Below, one piece after another: positions 63,132 to 64,000 of a stretch of 64,000 nt of DNA. The notes beneath the pieces are model-generated. The model searched no databases. It was not told where the DNA came from and worked only from the letters and a program-made list of their open reading frames with translations. A program made the translations under genes and the position numbers. The stretch comes from Novosphingobium mathurense. Its GTDB lineage: Bacteria > Pseudomonadota > Alphaproteobacteria > Sphingomonadales > Sphingomonadaceae. Every line of letters starts with the position of its first letter. Positions within the stretch are counted from its first letter, which is position 1. The stretch covers positions 868,001 to 932,000 of the forward strand of contig NZ_FVZE01000001.1 of NCBI RefSeq assembly GCF_900168325.1. The letters are read 5' to 3'.

Positions 63132-63164
63132 ATGGCGATGATATCGCCATTCCCGACCGGGAAT
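63132..63164. other. Two overlapping hairpins between the channel gene and the MFS gene
   Basis: ATGGCGAT-GAT-ATCGCCAT (63132-63150) and ATTCCCG-AC-CGGGAAT (63149-63164) share two bases, so only one can fully form at a time. They lie 22-54 bases after the efflux-channel stop, without a T-run. They may be a terminator for the RND operon or an RNA switch before the MFS gene. Confidence 0.45.
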
Positions 63165-63240
63165 TCGTGTATCGCCAAGTTCGCGACCAAGGACGCTGGA
63201 CGAACGCTCCTGCGCCAATCTTGTGACATTGAACGACACC

Positions 63241-64000
63241 ATGCAGGCATCTTCACCGCAAGCCGTCAGCGGCGGATATTCCTCCGGCAGCGCTGATCCC
63301 GGCCCGGGCTGGCGTTGGCGCTACTGGTCGATTTTCGGCGGACAGGCGCTGTCGCTGATCGGTTCAGCGATGACGCAGTTCGTTCTCATCTGGTGGATTA
63401 CCGACACCACTGGCGATCTTGGCGCGCTGGCAACGGCCGGGCTGGTCGCGCTGTTGCCGCAGGCATTGCTGGGCCCGATCGGCGGGACTTTCGCCGATCG
63501 CTACAGCCGACGGATGCTGATGATCGTTGCCGATACGGTCAGCGCCGTTTGCATCCTCGTGCTGATCGCCCTGTTCGCGAGCGGGCAGATCGCCTTGTGG
63601 CATGTCTATGCCGCGATGTTTGTCCGCAGCGCGGCAGCCGCGTTCCAGATGCCCGCCTCGTCGGCGAGCACGGCGATGCTCGTGCCCGCCGGCTTCCTGC
63701 CCCGCGCGGCAGGACTCAACCAGACCATGATCGGAATCGTGACCATTGCTGCCGCGCCGTTCGGTGCACTTGCGATCAGCGTCATGCCCGTTGGCATGGC
63801 GCTGTGGATCGATGTCGCGACCGCCCTTATCGGTATCGCGCCGCTCCTCCTGTTTGCCATTCCGCAGCACCGGACACCCTGGAATCCTTCAACCAGCCTG
63901 TGGTCAGAATTCCGCGAAGGCATTCGCATCGTGTGGCAGAGCCCCGGATTGCTTCGCATCTATGCTTTGCTGACCGCCGTGGTTCTTGTCGTCATGCCGA
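63241..64000 (+). CDS. MFS transporter, MFS_3/EntS-like (partial, C-terminus off window)
   Basis: 253 codons are visible from ATG 63241 (MQASSPQAVSGGYSSGSADP); in-frame TTG 63229 and GTG 63223 are possible starts and none has a good ribosome-binding site. After a polar N-terminus the first helices read YWSIFGGQALSLIGSAMTQF, followed by the loop GTFADRYSRRMLMIVADT, the MFS A-motif equivalent of the EntS/macrolide-exporter group. At least six helices are visible. Substrate unknown; proximity to the RND operon suggests drug or siderophore export. Confidence 0.88.
   Translation, partial: MQASSPQAVSGGYSSGSADPGPGWRWRYWSIFGGQALSLIGSAMTQFVLIWWITDTTGDLGALATAGLVALLPQALLGPIGGTFADRYSRRMLMIVADTVSAVCILVLIALFASGQIALWHVYAAMFVRSAAAAFQMPASSASTAMLVPAGFLPRAAGLNQTMIGIVTIAAAPFGALAISVMPVGMALWIDVATALIGIAPLLLFAIPQHRTPWNPSTSLWSEFREGIRIVWQSPGLLRIYALLTAVVLVVMP

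Overview
The window is GC-rich DNA packed with overlapping, co-oriented genes. Its gene families point to an alphaproteobacterium of the Sphingomonadales, Novosphingobium or Sphingobium type: a cpa/tad pilus locus, FUSC-DUF1656-HlyD efflux, NodT-type outer-membrane lipoproteins, a cobalamin-riboswitch DUF1636 operon and a CzcICBA island. The assignment rests on gene content alone. I see no rRNA, tRNA, CRISPR array, transposase or phage gene.

Layout. (1) 1-4726, minus strand: a MarR-regulated aromatic-acid-type efflux operon (MarR, FUSC, DUF1656, HlyD, NodT lipoprotein cut by the window edge); every junction overlaps, and a nested palindrome covers the predicted promoter. (2) 4814-12811: late cobalamin synthesis and salvage. 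Two back-to-back cobalamin riboswitches (about 11561-11740 minus, about 11822-12002 plus) drive DUF1636-cobT-phosphatase-cobS-cobD-cbiB-cobQ-cobU to the left and cobO to the right. (3) 12971-15630: exported gamma-glutamyltransferase and an M23 endopeptidase. (4) 15644-27173, minus: a complete-looking Flp/Tad pilus locus from Flp pilin to CpaA, with an intrinsic terminator after the pilin gene and a 101-residue lipoprotein where CpaD is expected. (5) 27616-29694: two membrane proteins (DUF2569-like and GT87-like).

(6) 29754-44723: the most interesting block, a Lap-type biofilm adhesin module. A LapG-like periplasmic cysteine protease (plus) faces an operon of a 1851-residue adhesin, an OmpA-family protein, a TolC-like pore, a LapB-type ABC transporter, a SleB-type cell-wall hydrolase and a HlyD-type adaptor (minus). 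The adhesin carries a Pro-Ala-Ala-Gly motif at residues 107-110, where Pseudomonas LapA is cut by LapG. An unrecognised exported-looking protein is encoded divergently from the adhesin. No LapD, GGDEF or EAL gene is in the window.

(7) 45075-47047: a GT2 glycosyltransferase and a CDP-glycerol-glycerophosphotransferase-like protein, probably for surface glycan. (8) 47437-55375, minus: KstD-like flavoprotein, CzcI-like His-rich protein, CzcC, CzcB and CzcA (heavy-metal RND efflux), closed by a long perfect hairpin. (9) 55555-57296, minus: histidine kinase and response regulator of BaeSR type, divergent from (10) 57421-63110, an AcrA-AcrB-NodT drug efflux operon, followed by an MFS transporter cut by the right edge.

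Overall the window is dominated by envelope functions: four export systems, a pilus, a giant regulated adhesin and peptidoglycan-active enzymes, plus a B12 island.
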